From assembly GCA_026390735.1 (NCBI GenBank), contig JAPLFJ010000052.1, positions 1 through 64,000 on the forward strand: a stretch of 64,000 nucleotides of DNA. The letters are read 5' to 3'. How positions within the stretch are numbered: the first letter of the stretch is position 1; each line of letters starts with the position of its first letter. Source of the stretch: Ignavibacteriota bacterium (lineage in GTDB: Bacteria > Bacteroidota > Ignavibacteria > Tepidaquicellales > Tepidaquicellaceae). The notes beneath the pieces were generated by a model. It was not told the DNA's origin, did not search any database, and saw nothing but the letters and a program-made list of their open reading frames with translations. Positions 15,062 to 24,405 of the stretch are shown piece after piece. The position numbers and the translations under genes were made by a program.

Positions 15062-15149
15062 ATATAAATATTTTCGTATAATGCCGGAATGCCCTACTCC
15101 GCCGTGGCGGACTACATCCCGTATTACACAATTAATGTAATATAATGCC
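15052..15149. repeat. Imperfect direct repeat downstream of integrase
   Basis: CTACATCCCG occurs at 15052-15061 and 15112-15121, each followed about 25 bp later by TATAATGCC (15077-15085 and 15141-15149). The second unit carries a TCCGCCGTGGCGGA palindrome (about 15098-15111) in place of the tRNA D arm. It may be a duplicated and decayed tRNA-gene edge left by repeated integrations. Confidence 0.45.
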
Positions 15150-15309
15150 TAAAAATCAAACTTTTTAGTCAGATATTTATATATTCTATCCTCTGCTCAA
15201 AAATTAAAACACGCTGAAAAACGGTCTAAATTGACCTGAATGAACCTGGATTAGCAAAAAATTAGCAAAAAAATTGTTGCCTTACCCTTCGCTCTGTCCA
15301 CCCAAATCT

Positions 15310-15486
15310 TCACTTCTTAATATAAGCATTCAGCCCAATTGTCACAGGTTTCCCATCAACGATGCATTCCGTAACTACATTACCGTGAGTGGTTGCCACT
15401 ACCAACGTTTTCCCTGATGCACTGGGAGTTGGCTCTTGTAAATCAATAACGATAGTTAACTTTCCGTTTTCTATTTTGGCGTCCAT
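15310..15486 (-). CDS. Small conserved-looking hypothetical protein, 58 aa
   Basis: The ATG complement at 15484-15486 opens a 58-codon frame ending in TGA at 15310-15312. The peptide begins MDAKIENGKLTIVIDLQEP and continues with a SGKTLVVATTHGN segment and a final GKPVTIGLNAYIKK. It is a compact beta-rich sequence without a signal peptide, with coding-like composition. I have an impression of similar small proteins in related genomes but cannot name a family. There is no Shine-Dalgarno, as is common in this lineage. Confidence 0.6.
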   Translation of the reverse strand: MDAKIENGKLTIVIDLQEPTPSASGKTLVVATTHGNVVTECIVDGKPVTIGLNAYIKK

Positions 15487-15570
15487 TGTTTTCTATTGTT
15501 TTAGTTGATGTAAGGTGAAATATACGATTAAAATAATCAAGCTATTATTATGAACCCAAAATTATTACTC

Positions 15571-15651
15571 GCCACCAGCAAATAAACTACTAATAAACTT
15601 CCTTCTCTTTTCCCGGCTCACCTTTGAGTTTTACTAAACTGGTGATAGTAA
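15571..15651 (-). pseudogene. Decayed copy of a small VKLKGEPGK peptide gene
   Basis: Read on the minus strand this segment encodes SLVKLKGEPGKEKEVY followed by two stop codons and then FICWWR. It is clearly related to the intact 27-codon frame at 17837-17920 (SIVKLKGDPGKVQEMYWEFI). The stop codons at the two positions where the other has W-E mark it as broken. Confidence 0.4.
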
Positions 15652-15690
15652 CATATCCCGACCGTTTCGCGGGAAATTTCAAATAGTCAA

Positions 15691-16356
15691 TTAATCCCTG
15701 ACGCAACGCACAGAAAGCCCTTCGCCCTTATTGGTGACGAAGAGGTGCACGTTTGAACTGCCGTAAACCATTCTGCGAAGCCATGAGCTGTCGGTATAGT
15801 ACTTCGACGACGACCAGAACCAACCGCTCTCGCCAATGGTATTGAAACTCCCAACGAAGTCGCGGAGACCACCAGGAAACGCCGTAAAGCCGCTGCTATT
15901 TATTGCTTCTGTGTTTGGACTTGTCCATAACGTAGTTGCTTTCAGTTTACCGCCGGCTGCTTTATACCCCCCCAGATAGTCTGTAAGTTGTGTCCACTCA
16001 GCATCGCTTGGTATGTGCCATCCCTCAGGAGCGAGACCACAATAATCATTTACAGCATACCAATTATAAAGTTTGCCGTAAGTTTTTCCGTTTGATGTTT
16101 TATTTTCATAATAACACCACGCACCTGTTTTTAAGTCTGCCCAATCCTCATTACTTTGGACCTGCGGAATAACATCGCCATTTCTGTAATGTTCAACATT
16201 TAAGTTTTCAGCCATCCATTCCAGGTTGCCGATTACAACGGTTTTATATTTGTTGCCGTCATAATCAGTTACCTGTGAGATAGATTGACTCACGCCGAAA
16301 GAAGTAATCATTGCAATCATTAGAACCGCAAGCAGTGCTGTGTTTGATTTCTTCAT
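15691..16356 (-). CDS. Secreted FISUMP-domain protein
   Basis: The 221-residue protein has an N-terminal signal peptide (hydrophobic residues 7-22). Nearly all the mature part is a Fibrobacter succinogenes major paralogous (FISUMP) domain. Diagnostic pieces are DYDGNKYKTVVIGNLEWMAE, APEGWHIPSDAEW, SGFTAFPGGLRD, GWFWSSS and the C-terminal LSVRCVRD. The domain is related to sulfatase-modifying/formylglycine-generating folds and is widespread in secreted proteins of FCB bacteria; its function is unknown. There is no T9SS tail. A small GC-rich hairpin (15656-15674) follows the stop and may end the transcript. Confidence 0.88.
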   Translation of the reverse strand: MKKSNTALLAVLMIAMITSFGVSQSISQVTDYDGNKYKTVVIGNLEWMAENLNVEHYRNGDVIPQVQSNEDWADLKTGAWCYYENKTSNGKTYGKLYNWYAVNDYCGLAPEGWHIPSDAEWTQLTDYLGGYKAAGGKLKATTLWTSPNTEAINSSGFTAFPGGLRDFVGSFNTIGESGWFWSSSKYYTDSSWLRRMVYGSSNVHLFVTNKGEGLSVRCVRD

Positions 16357-16405
16357 TTTAGCTTTCCTAATGTTTTATGAATGCAATTTAAATATTTCTT
16401 TGACA

Positions 16406-17623
16406 TTATAAATTATTAATATAATTAAATATTGCAGGTGCCTGCACAGGTGTAACCAGGTGCATATGGTCAATATATAATTGAGAGGATGGGAAAGGTA
16501 AATTTACGCCAAGCCCATCATAAAATAATGCTGATGTTACGTTTACTAACCCGTCATTTGGTCCAAAAGGTTTTAACAGTTTCCAGCCTAAACACACAAT
16601 TCCATCCATAATGTCCTTGTAATAAGTTTCATTCCAGACCCAACGAACAGGAAGAGGTAAATATTGTATGTGCCCGCCCATTTCGCCGGCAATACAATAG
16701 TATTTATTTCTGTTTTGCAAATCTAATGTGTTTGTGTACATATTTTGTATAAAACTGCCTGAAGTGTTCATATCCTGAGGACCGGGAGTATTCAATGAAG
16801 GCGCTACAAACAGGAGTTTTACTAATTCCGTACCGCGATGCGGTGTGCCGAGTGTAATAAGTTTCGTAATCTGTCCGCCGTTTGCAATATAAGCACGTGA
16901 CACTAATCCGCCCATAGAATGAGCTACAATAATCGGATTAACCAATCCCTTTGCAGTTATAGAGTCTTTTAATATTCTGCCATTTATCATTATTGAATCC
17001 TGCCAGTTATATTGATAGGAATATACGTTGTGTATGCTTTTAAAATTTGCATCAAGAGAATTCAGCAGGCTGTTCCATTCCCCGATGGTTGCGCCCATAC
17101 CGTGCACAAAGACAACAGGCGGACCTGTTGGATTAGGGGTTGAATAAATAGTTTTAAACATATACGGGTTTGGCGGCGGGGTAGCACCAAAATTAAATAT
17201 AGATTTACCCGCTGATAACAAAGTTACATCGAGCGTGTCGGAAACAGGATTTTTAAAAATAAATTTACCTGCGATGATATTATCTGTTTTTGTACCTATA
17301 AACTCAAAATTATATTTAACAGCAGTGAAAACCGCGTTTAATATTATTTGATTCCCATCTCTTGTACCTGTCAAGACACCTGTGTTTCTTGACAAGGAAT
17401 CGATTAATTCCACCGAACCTGTTACGTCTCTGTATTTCAATGAGATTACAAGACCGTAATAATGTGTAAGCGAGGAGTCGTTTCCAATAGATTTGCCGTA
17501 ATCATAAATTGGAAGTTCCCAGTATGGACCAAAATCATCTGAGTAAACAGGACCTAAAGAATCGTTCTGGCATCCGGAAAGTAATAAAAAATATAATGCA
17601 AATGACAAAATAACTTTTTTCAT
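16406..17623 (-). CDS. Lipoprotein alpha/beta hydrolase (PGAP1/lipase-like)
   Basis: The 405-residue protein has a lipobox signal (LLLSGC, lipidated Cys at 18). The first 150 residues are beta-rich with no known motif. The hydrolase core shows the oxyanion-hole motif VVFVHGMGATIGEW at about 170-183. The nucleophile elbow is VAHSMGG at about 235-241. A late His (DHMHL) lies near the C-terminus. This is the pattern of secreted triacylglycerol lipases and PGAP1-like esterases. It is anchored in the envelope and probably cleaves lipid or ester substrates outside the cytoplasm. Substrate unknown. Confidence 0.8.
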   Translation of the reverse strand: MKKVILSFALYFLLLSGCQNDSLGPVYSDDFGPYWELPIYDYGKSIGNDSSLTHYYGLVISLKYRDVTGSVELIDSLSRNTGVLTGTRDGNQIILNAVFTAVKYNFEFIGTKTDNIIAGKFIFKNPVSDTLDVTLLSAGKSIFNFGATPPPNPYMFKTIYSTPNPTGPPVVFVHGMGATIGEWNSLLNSLDANFKSIHNVYSYQYNWQDSIMINGRILKDSITAKGLVNPIIVAHSMGGLVSRAYIANGGQITKLITLGTPHRGTELVKLLFVAPSLNTPGPQDMNTSGSFIQNMYTNTLDLQNRNKYYCIAGEMGGHIQYLPLPVRWVWNETYYKDIMDGIVCLGWKLLKPFGPNDGLVNVTSALFYDGLGVNLPFPSSQLYIDHMHLVTPVQAPAIFNYINNL

Positions 17624-18194
17624 GTGTCTTTAAATTTTATGTTTTTAAACGAATATATTTGTTCTGTTGTATTCTTATTTTAGATATTTTAAAATCAGAT
17701 AACTTAAACCGTAACATTTTACAAAAGCCTCAATTCATAGTGAGGGAAATTATGTGTATAGCAGAGGGAAACGAAGCACATAACCGTTTAATGGAAAATA
17801 TTATCATTCTTTGTAATTATCAAGTTATTATTTCCCTCACCTCCACTCCCTGCTAATAAACTCCCAGTACATTTCCTGCACTTTTCCCGGGTCTCCTTTT
17901 AGTTTTACAATGCTGTACATTATTATATGTTTGTTTAGTTGTCTTTTTTGCGGCTAATTGATATTGTGGCAGCACAAAATGCTAATAATAAAAGATTTCT
18001 TGTCATTTTTTACTTTAATTTGATTCACAAGGTCTGTCCAATATTGCAGACAACTCGTTTATAGGTCTGATAAAAGGAGGCGTATACACATAAAATTGTG
18101 TGTATAGTTCTGAGCAGTCTGACTTTATATTTTAAAAAATGTTTTATTACTTTACAACAATCTTTCTTACACCATTATACATTTTTCGTTGACT
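17624..18194. other. 570-bp intergenic region with gene remnants
   Basis: The region holds the small ORF at 17837-17920. It also holds a minus-strand segment near 17970-18006 encoding a signal-peptide-like start (MTRNLLLLAFCAATIS) that stops after 23 codons. In phase with the gene at 18195, downstream of its stop, the frame reads KMYNGVRKIVVK and then stops, which looks like the end of a type IX secretion tail. These look like debris of small secreted-protein genes. Confidence 0.4.
17837..17920 (-). CDS. Possible 27-aa peptide, repeated family
   Basis: The ATG complement at 17918-17920 opens 27 codons, MYSIVKLKGDPGKVQEMYWE followed by FISREWR, ending in TGA at 17837-17839. A second, broken copy lies at 15571-15651. 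Two related segments 2.3 kb apart suggest the sequence is, or was, under selection, or is part of a small dispersed repeat. It might also be the tail of a larger decayed gene. Confidence 0.3.
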   Translation of the reverse strand: MYSIVKLKGDPGKVQEMYWEFISREWR

Positions 18195-18581
18195 CTATAA
18201 CATCTGTGTAGCGTTTTCAACAGTGATTTCCAGCACTCTGGTAAGAAACGAGAACTTCTTTTTCATAAAATCGTATTCATCACCCGAGCTGATATATTTT
18301 GCCGTTCCATTTACGAGAAACCCTGTACCCTGATAATCATTATTCCCTAAAACGTCTTTGCTGCCAAGTGTTAATTTCACTTTGTTATTTACATCTACAT
18401 TCTTCTCAGTCTTTCTGAAACCATACGCAGGAATCAGGATGCGTTCATCATCTGTAACTACGAGATACGAATTCCAGGTATTAGCAACGTGAGTTTCTAT
18501 ACCCCACGATACAATTGATACAACGCCTTCGTGTTGTAAGACTTCTAAGAACTTTTCGGATAATTTTTTCTCTTCGCTCAT
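18195..18581 (-). CDS. Pyridoxamine 5'-phosphate oxidase-fold (FMN-binding) protein
   Basis: The 128-residue protein matches the split-barrel flavin-binding fold. Features are an N-terminal helix (KKLSEKFLEVLQHEGVVSIV), then HVANTWNSYLVV, a strand DERILIPAYGFRKTEKN, and VKLTLGSKDV, followed by GTGFLVNGTAKYI and a C-terminal helix. These are the conserved blocks of PNPOx-like proteins of this size. Members bind FMN, F420 or haem; the ligand here is not predictable. The gene stands alone between repeat-rich intergenic regions. Confidence 0.75.
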   Translation of the reverse strand: MSEEKKLSEKFLEVLQHEGVVSIVSWGIETHVANTWNSYLVVTDDERILIPAYGFRKTEKNVDVNNKVKLTLGSKDVLGNNDYQGTGFLVNGTAKYISSGDEYDFMKKKFSFLTRVLEITVENATQML

Positions 18582-18631
18582 TTTCGGTTTTTTGATTTTA
18601 AATAAAAGCAGCAGGGTATCTTACTAATAAA

Positions 18632-18759
18632 TATGTCGTCCCTCCGGGACTTTGAAATTTATAAATGTTCTTTGCTATTGTTATGTCGTCCCTTCGGGAC
18701 TTTGTATGTGTATAACAATACAAGATTTCGAAGCACGCTGCGGGTGATTAAACCCGCAG
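18632..18759. repeat. REP-like palindromes
   Basis: ATGTCGTCCCTCCGGGACTT at 18632 and a one-base variant at 18682, 50 bp apart, each contain a GTCCC/GGGAC palindrome. A third palindrome, CTGCGGGT-GATTA-AACCCGCAG, is at 18738-18759. They look like intergenic REP-type elements and may act as terminators or transcript stabilisers. Confidence 0.65.
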
Positions 18760-18791
18760 TGACTAAAGTCAAACGGATAACCTGAACAATC

Positions 18792-19145
18792 CTACTCGCA
18801 ACGGATTATCTGCGAGGCTTCCTTAAGCACGATTTGAGGTTTCTCTTTATACATTTCAATCTTTCCGTAGAGTACGATGCTTGTGCATTTGTTTAAGGCT
18901 GTAAAGTCAAATGCATCTTTGAAATCCTTGAATATAACTGCGGAAAAAATATTGTCGGGATATTTGGCGTCAAGGTTAATGTAAGTCATTCCGCTCTTAG
19001 TTGTTGTTACTGCCGCCACCAGCCCTTTAACGTATTTAAACTCACCGACAAAATCCTTTGCCTGGCTTGTGGTTATTGTGTCCTGTGCAAAAGTTAAGTT
19101 TAATGCTACAACACAAAATGCTAATGCTAATAATATATTTTTCAT
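18792..19145 (-). CDS. Periplasmic OB-fold protein
   Basis: The 117-residue protein has a signal peptide (MKNILLALAFCVVALNLTFA). The mature domain carries the pattern of small OB-fold nucleic-acid-binding-like proteins: SQAKDFVGEFKYVKGLVAAV, then a GMTYINLDAKYP strand, FSAVIFKDFKDAF, and the final CTSIVLYGKIEMYKEKPQIV. The domain may bind a protein or ligand rather than DNA. A truncated copy of gene and leader lies at 27039-27251, on the other side of the signalling operon. Confidence 0.7.
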   Translation of the reverse strand: MKNILLALAFCVVALNLTFAQDTITTSQAKDFVGEFKYVKGLVAAVTTTKSGMTYINLDAKYPDNIFSAVIFKDFKDAFDFTALNKCTSIVLYGKIEMYKEKPQIVLKEASQIIRCE

Positions 19146-19659
19146 ATTAATAATTTATTTGATTTAAAAATAACTGAAACTGATAAGAAAAGATAATGAT
19201 AAAAGAATCAACGCTGGTTAATTATTATATTTAGCGTGAGTTTTGTTATTTGAATATTGCCCCCGATAGTTTAAATAATATGTATTTTCTTTTTATTATT
19301 TTCTATATATTTATAAAGCTGAAGTTGCCCTGCTTCCTGCTATTTCACAATTAGTAAGGTACTATATTTACAGCTTTATTTCTTTTTTAGGGAAACAGGA
19401 AATAAAGAACAAGAAAGTAAACTTAATAATAAATGAAAGTATTGAAACGGTTTCACCCTTTGACCTCAATTACCCACAGACATTTCTATGCCATAAAAAT
19501 TAAATTAACAATTACTGATTATACTATTTACTATAAAGGATTAATTTTGGAAACGGTATAAACGATTTGGAGACGTCAAAGGAAATAAGAGAAGTTAAAA
19601 GAAAAAATATATGAAATGGTACAATATTCAGTTATTAACAAAAATCATAATATCAATAA
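19146..19659. other. 514-bp AT-rich divergent intergenic region
   Basis: It lies between the leftward OB-fold gene and the rightward kinase gene. The first 60 bp are repeated at 27252-27310, upstream of the truncated OB-fold copy. I see no RNA gene or clear operator in the rest. Confidence 0.5.
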
Positions 19660-22600
19660 ATGATGAACAATACTAATATGAAAGAAAAAGAAGTTGCTAT
19701 TCCGAAAAAGATGTTATTTGTTTTTGCTTTCTCGGCAATATTGATTGTAGTCCTTGGGGCTGTGTATTATTACGTTGATAAATCCATCTCAGAAACAGAC
19801 GTGAGGAATCAGATAACATCAATCGGAAAATTAAAAACCGATGAAATAGTAAGGTGGAAGAACGAAAGAATTGGTGATGTGTACGTAATAGCTATGAATA
19901 AGGATTTCACTGGAATATTCAACGATTATATAAATAAGAAAAACACAGAGAAGAATGAATTAATAATCAGTGAACGAATGGCTTCTCTTGGTTATTATAA
20001 GCAATACGAGAATATGATTCTCATTGATGATAATAACAGCGTTAAATATTCATCCAAACCTTTAAAAAGTAATTTGACCAATAAGGAGCTTGAATTCATT
20101 TCTGATGTCAGAAAGAAAAAAGAAATACTGTTATCTGATTTTTATTTGAACGAAGAAGATAAGGGGGTATATTTAGACATTGCCGCACCATTGTTCTTAG
20201 AAGATAAATATTTAGGCTGTTTATTGTTAAGGATTGATCCCGATAATTATTTGTATTCAATGATTCAGACCTGGCCGTATGAAACAGAAACAGGCGAGAA
20301 TTTATTATTCAAAATTGAAAATAATGAAATAATATACCTGAATGAAATCAGGTTCAAAAAACATACAGCTCTCACTTTTAAAATCCCAGTCATTAAGGAC
20401 AATGATAATATACTTTCAGTGCAGGCTGCAAAAGGTGTCACGGGGTTATCTGAAGGTATAGATTATTTAAAAAACAACGTAATCGGATATATTTCCAGGA
20501 TTGAAAATACTAACTGGATACTCATAACGAAAATTAATACTGCTGAAGCATTCGCAAAGTCGAAACAAAAAAGCCTTTATACTATAATGCTTTTGATATT
20601 GCTTATATTTATTATGAGTATAAGTTTCTATTGGTTCTGGAAAGAGAAAATGAGGCAAAACCTGAAAATATTAAGACAGAACGAGACGCAGGATTGGCTA
20701 AAAACAGGTCTGGCAAAGTTAAACGACGTAATGAGGGGTAATATCTCATTAAATAATTTTGCTTTGAATGTAATATCAGAATTGTCTGAATACATGGGCG
20801 AAAAGATAGGAGCTTTTTATGTCAACAAAAACATTAACGAAAATAATGAATTTCTTCTGTTGGGAAGTTATGCGTACACAAAAGGAATAAATATTTCTAC
20901 CTCATTCAAAACAGGTGAAGGACTGGTTGGACAAGCAGCACTTGAAAAAAAGCAATTAATATTAAGTAACATACCTGAGGATTATATTAAGATAAAATCT
21001 GGTTTAGGTGAGACACTTCCAAAGTTTATCTGTCTGACCCCAATAATGTTTGAAGGAAACGTTACGGGTGTCCTTGAGTTTGGTTTCCTTAATGAAATAA
21101 GCGAAATACAGTCGCAATATCTTTCTGAAGCTGTCAGATTAATATCTTTATCAATGGCAACGGTTTTCGCAAGAGATAATCTTAATAAAGAATTAGAACG
21201 TTCACAGAATCTTGCAGAAGAATTACAGCGTCAGCAGGTAGAATTAAAGGCATCCAACGAAGAACTTGAAGAACAGACTCAGTTGCTGAAACAATCAGAA
21301 GAAAAATTAAAAGCTCAGCAGGAAGAACTTCAGGTATCGAATGAAGAACTGGAAGCACGGAATGAGGCATTGGAAATTCAGAAGGGGGCAATCGATACTG
21401 CAAGGCTTGACATAAAGATAAAAGCAGAAGAACTTGCACTTGCGAGTAAGTATAAGTCTGAATTCCTTGCTAATATGTCTCACGAATTACGAACACCGCT
21501 AAACAGTTTACTTATACTTTCTAAATTGTTGAGCGACAACAAGGAAGGCAATCTGAATAAAGACCAGACAGAATCAGCAGAAATTATATACAATAGCGGA
21601 AACGATTTATTGCATTTAATAAATGAAATATTAGACCTTTCGAAAATCGAAGCGGGTATGATGAATATACACAACGAGGAAGTATTAGTGACAGAACTGA
21701 TAGAGCATTTGAGGGATAATTTCAGATTTATCGCAGAAGAGAAAGGGCTTGATTTAAAGATTGAAGCAGACGCCGGGATTCCTGCTTTTATAGTCAGCGA
21801 CAGAAAAAGAATAGAGCAGATTCTGAAGAATCTAGTGTCAAATGCAGTAAAGTTTACTAAAGAAGGTGAAGTGAAAATAAGTTTCGATAAACCATCCCCC
21901 GATATTAAGTTTCGGAATCCTTTACTTGACGTAAAATATTGTTTAAGCATTAACGTAAAAGATACAGGAATAGGCATCTCGGACGATAAGCAGAAACTAA
22001 TATTTGAAGCATTCCAGCAGGAAGAGGGTGGAACATCTAGAGAATACGGCGGTACAGGACTCGGCCTCTCCATATCAAAAGAACTGGCGGCATTATTAGG
22101 CGGCGAAGTTCAATTGAAAAGTTTAAAGGGAAAAGGCTCAACGTTCACTCTTTATCTGCCGTTCGTACCCAATGTTTTTATAAAACAGAATGAGACAGCC
22201 GGAGGGAACAGAATAATAGAGAAAGTGAAAATAAATGCAAGCGCAAATAATATTTCGGAAAAAGTAGATGATGACAGGAATAAAATAATCAACGAAGATA
22301 AGTTAATTCTTATAATTGAAGATAATGCAAGTTTTGCAAAATTACTTTTTGATGAATGCGCGAAAAAAGGTTTCAAAGGACTTGTCGCTTTAACGGGCGA
22401 AGAAGGTCTGGAATTAGCCGATAAATACAAACCTACTGCAATAATACTCGACATTAAACTTCCGGGGATTGATGGTTTTAAAGTGCTTGACTCTTTAAAA
22501 GAAAATCCAAAGTTAAGGCATATACCTGTTCACATTGTGTCAGTTGAAGACTCAACACTGGAAGCACTTAAAAAAGGCGCTATAGGATTTCTTATTAAAC

Positions 22601-23466
22601 CTCCTCAGAAAGAAGATCTTGATGATGCTTTCAGAAGAATTATTGATTATACTAATAAGCATTTCAAGAATCTTCTGATAGCAGAAGACGATGAGAACCT
22701 TAGAAAAAGTATAATAAAACTTATTGGCAATGGAGATGTTAAAATAAAAGCAGTGTCCAGCGGTAAAGAAGTTATTCAAGAACTTCAAACAAATATTTAC
22801 GATTGCATGATTATGGATTTAGGACTATCCGATACTACGGGTTTTGAACTTCTGAAAGAACTGGAGATAAGAAAAATTAAGATACCGCCGATTATTGTGT
22901 ATACAGGCAAGGAACTTACAAGGGATGAAGAAACTGAATTAAGAAAGTATTCTGATTCAATTATAATCAAAGGGGTAAGGTCTGAAGAAAGACTGCTTGA
23001 CGAGGCATCACTATTCCTGCACAGAGTTGTGGAGAATATGCCTTCACAAAAACGGAAGATGATAATTGATTTATACGAAACTGACGAAATGTTTAAAAAT
23101 AAAAGACTTCTGCTGGTTGACGATGATATGAGGAATATGTATGCGTTGTCGAAAGTATTGATCCAGAAAGGATTTACACTCTTTAAAGCAGAGAACGGTA
23201 TAAAAGCACTTAATGTACTTAAAGCAGAACCGAATGTCGATTTAGTACTGATGGATATAATGATGCCAGAAATGGACGGGTATGAAACAATGAGGCGAAT
23301 AAGAAAGCACGATAAATATTCTAATACGCCAATTATCGCATTAACGGCAAAAGCTATGAAGAAAGATTACGAGAATTGCATAGCAGCAGGGGCCAGCGAT
23401 TATTTGCCAAAACCTGTTGATTTAGAAAGATTGCTCTCAATGCTGAGAGTCTGGCTATATAGGTAA
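19660..23466 (+). CDS. Hybrid sensor kinase: Cache-GAF-HK with three receivers
   Basis: This is a 1268-residue inner-membrane kinase. TM1 is at about 14-36, a Cache-type periplasmic sensor at 40-300, and TM2 at about 305-327. A GAF domain follows at about 350-500, then a long coiled coil rich in Glu/Gln (505-600). HisKA has the phospho-His in FLANMSHELRTPLNSLL, near 615. HATPase has NAVKF, DTGIGI and GTGLGLSIS (about 715-840). Receivers cover about 885-1000 (D in IILDIKLP), 1005-1120 (IMDLGLSD) and 1145-1268 (LMDIMMPEMDGYE). The layout suits a multi-step phosphorelay. The downstream CheR, CheB and second kinase are in the same direction and likely belong to one chemosensory-like pathway. Confidence 0.92.
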   Translation: MMNNTNMKEKEVAIPKKMLFVFAFSAILIVVLGAVYYYVDKSISETDVRNQITSIGKLKTDEIVRWKNERIGDVYVIAMNKDFTGIFNDYINKKNTEKNELIISERMASLGYYKQYENMILIDDNNSVKYSSKPLKSNLTNKELEFISDVRKKKEILLSDFYLNEEDKGVYLDIAAPLFLEDKYLGCLLLRIDPDNYLYSMIQTWPYETETGENLLFKIENNEIIYLNEIRFKKHTALTFKIPVIKDNDNILSVQAAKGVTGLSEGIDYLKNNVIGYISRIENTNWILITKINTAEAFAKSKQKSLYTIMLLILLIFIMSISFYWFWKEKMRQNLKILRQNETQDWLKTGLAKLNDVMRGNISLNNFALNVISELSEYMGEKIGAFYVNKNINENNEFLLLGSYAYTKGINISTSFKTGEGLVGQAALEKKQLILSNIPEDYIKIKSGLGETLPKFICLTPIMFEGNVTGVLEFGFLNEISEIQSQYLSEAVRLISLSMATVFARDNLNKELERSQNLAEELQRQQVELKASNEELEEQTQLLKQSEEKLKAQQEELQVSNEELEARNEALEIQKGAIDTARLDIKIKAEELALASKYKSEFLANMSHELRTPLNSLLILSKLLSDNKEGNLNKDQTESAEIIYNSGNDLLHLINEILDLSKIEAGMMNIHNEEVLVTELIEHLRDNFRFIAEEKGLDLKIEADAGIPAFIVSDRKRIEQILKNLVSNAVKFTKEGEVKISFDKPSPDIKFRNPLLDVKYCLSINVKDTGIGISDDKQKLIFEAFQQEEGGTSREYGGTGLGLSISKELAALLGGEVQLKSLKGKGSTFTLYLPFVPNVFIKQNETAGGNRIIEKVKINASANNISEKVDDDRNKIINEDKLILIIEDNASFAKLLFDECAKKGFKGLVALTGEEGLELADKYKPTAIILDIKLPGIDGFKVLDSLKENPKLRHIPVHIVSVEDSTLEALKKGAIGFLIKPPQKEDLDDAFRRIIDYTNKHFKNLLIAEDDENLRKSIIKLIGNGDVKIKAVSSGKEVIQELQTNIYDCMIMDLGLSDTTGFELLKELEIRKIKIPPIIVYTGKELTRDEETELRKYSDSIIIKGVRSEERLLDEASLFLHRVVENMPSQKRKMIIDLYETDEMFKNKRLLLVDDDMRNMYALSKVLIQKGFTLFKAENGIKALNVLKAEPNVDLVLMDIMMPEMDGYETMRRIRKHDKYSNTPIIALTAKAMKKDYENCIAAGASDYLPKPVDLERLLSMLRVWLYR

Positions 23467-23468
23467 TT

Positions 23469-23510
23469 CGTTGATAGTTGTCCGTTGATGGTTGTCCGTT
23501 GATAGTTGGT
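23469..23510. repeat. 14-bp tandem repeat, three copies
   Basis: CGTTGATAGTTGTC at 23469, CGTTGATGGTTGTC at 23483 and CGTTGATAGTTGGT at 23497 follow one another without a gap, just after the kinase stop. It is a short variable-number type repeat; no role is evident. Confidence 0.75.
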
Positions 23511-23601
23511 AGCCATTAAATAATGGTATTAAATTGGAATAAAATAAACAAAGGAATATTAGTGTGAGAGAATAAATAATTCAGAACTTGAAAATATAGA
23601 A

Positions 23602-24405
23602 ATGAAACTATTGCTTAAAGCTGTCTATGACAGGTACGGATATGATTTCCGTGATTATGCAAGGGCATCTTTAGAAAGAAGAGCACGAATGTTTTCAAAA
23701 AAAATCGGACGGGAGTATTTGTCCGAATTAATTCCGCTGATACTAAGAGATGAGTTATTGTTTCAGCGGCTTGTAAAAGAATTTTCGATAACGGTTACAG
23801 AATTATTCAGAGACCCTTCTTCATACAAGAAGATAAAGGAAATAGTCTTTCCCGTTTTAAAGACATATCCATTTGTAAAGATATGGCATGCTGGTTGCGC
23901 AACGGGTGAGGAAGTTTATTCTCTTGCAATATTACTAAAAGAAGAAGGCCTGTATGAAAAGACAACGATATATGCTACTGCTTTTAATGACGAAGCGCTT
24001 GAGACCGCTAAAAACGGTATTTACTCAATAGAGAACATGAAACAGTGTACGGCTAATTACATAGCAGCAGGAGGCAGCGACGTATTATCAGGATATTACT
24101 TTGCGAAGCATGATTCTGTCATATTCGACAAATCACTGACTAAGAACATACTGTTTGCAAATCACAATCTTGTAGCTGATAAAGTTTTCGGTGAAATGAA
24201 TATGATTATGTGCAGAAATGTACTGATATATTTTAACAAAGAATTGCAGAATAAAGTATTAAACCTGTTCTTCGAAAGCCTGGTGCACGGCGGATTTCTG
24301 TGTCTGAGTAATAAAGAAAGTTTATTGTTTTCTGAAGTAGAAAATATATTTGGCATTACAGATATGAAAGAGAAGATTTACAAAAAATTAATTGTTAATG
24401 AATAA
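23602..24405 (+). CDS. CheR-type protein-glutamate methyltransferase
   Basis: The protein has 267 residues. The N-terminal helical domain (1-75) is followed by the SAM domain, with motif I WHAGCATGEEVYS (about 95-107), an acidic strand ATAFNDEA, and IMCRNVLIYF (about 198-207), all hallmarks of CheR. It transfers methyl groups from SAM to glutamates of chemoreceptors or, in operons like this, of other sensor partners. No chemoreceptor is visible in the window, so the target is probably the neighbouring kinases or an unlinked receptor. It is followed with overlap by a CheB catalytic domain. Confidence 0.9.
   Translation: MKLLLKAVYDRYGYDFRDYARASLERRARMFSKKIGREYLSELIPLILRDELLFQRLVKEFSITVTELFRDPSSYKKIKEIVFPVLKTYPFVKIWHAGCATGEEVYSLAILLKEEGLYEKTTIYATAFNDEALETAKNGIYSIENMKQCTANYIAAGGSDVLSGYYFAKHDSVIFDKSLTKNILFANHNLVADKVFGEMNMIMCRNVLIYFNKELQNKVLNLFFESLVHGGFLCLSNKESLLFSEVENIFGITDMKEKIYKKLIVNE

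Noticed and set aside
17659-17856. 65-codon plus-strand frame in the intergenic region
   Set aside because: Poor composition, no ribosome site, no motif, and it overlaps the better minus-strand 27-codon frame.
18135-18194. Type IX secretion tail as an extension of the PNPOx-like protein
   Set aside because: The in-phase KMYNGVRKIVVK end lies after a TAG stop, the protein has no signal peptide, and the tail is too short to be a functional sorting domain.
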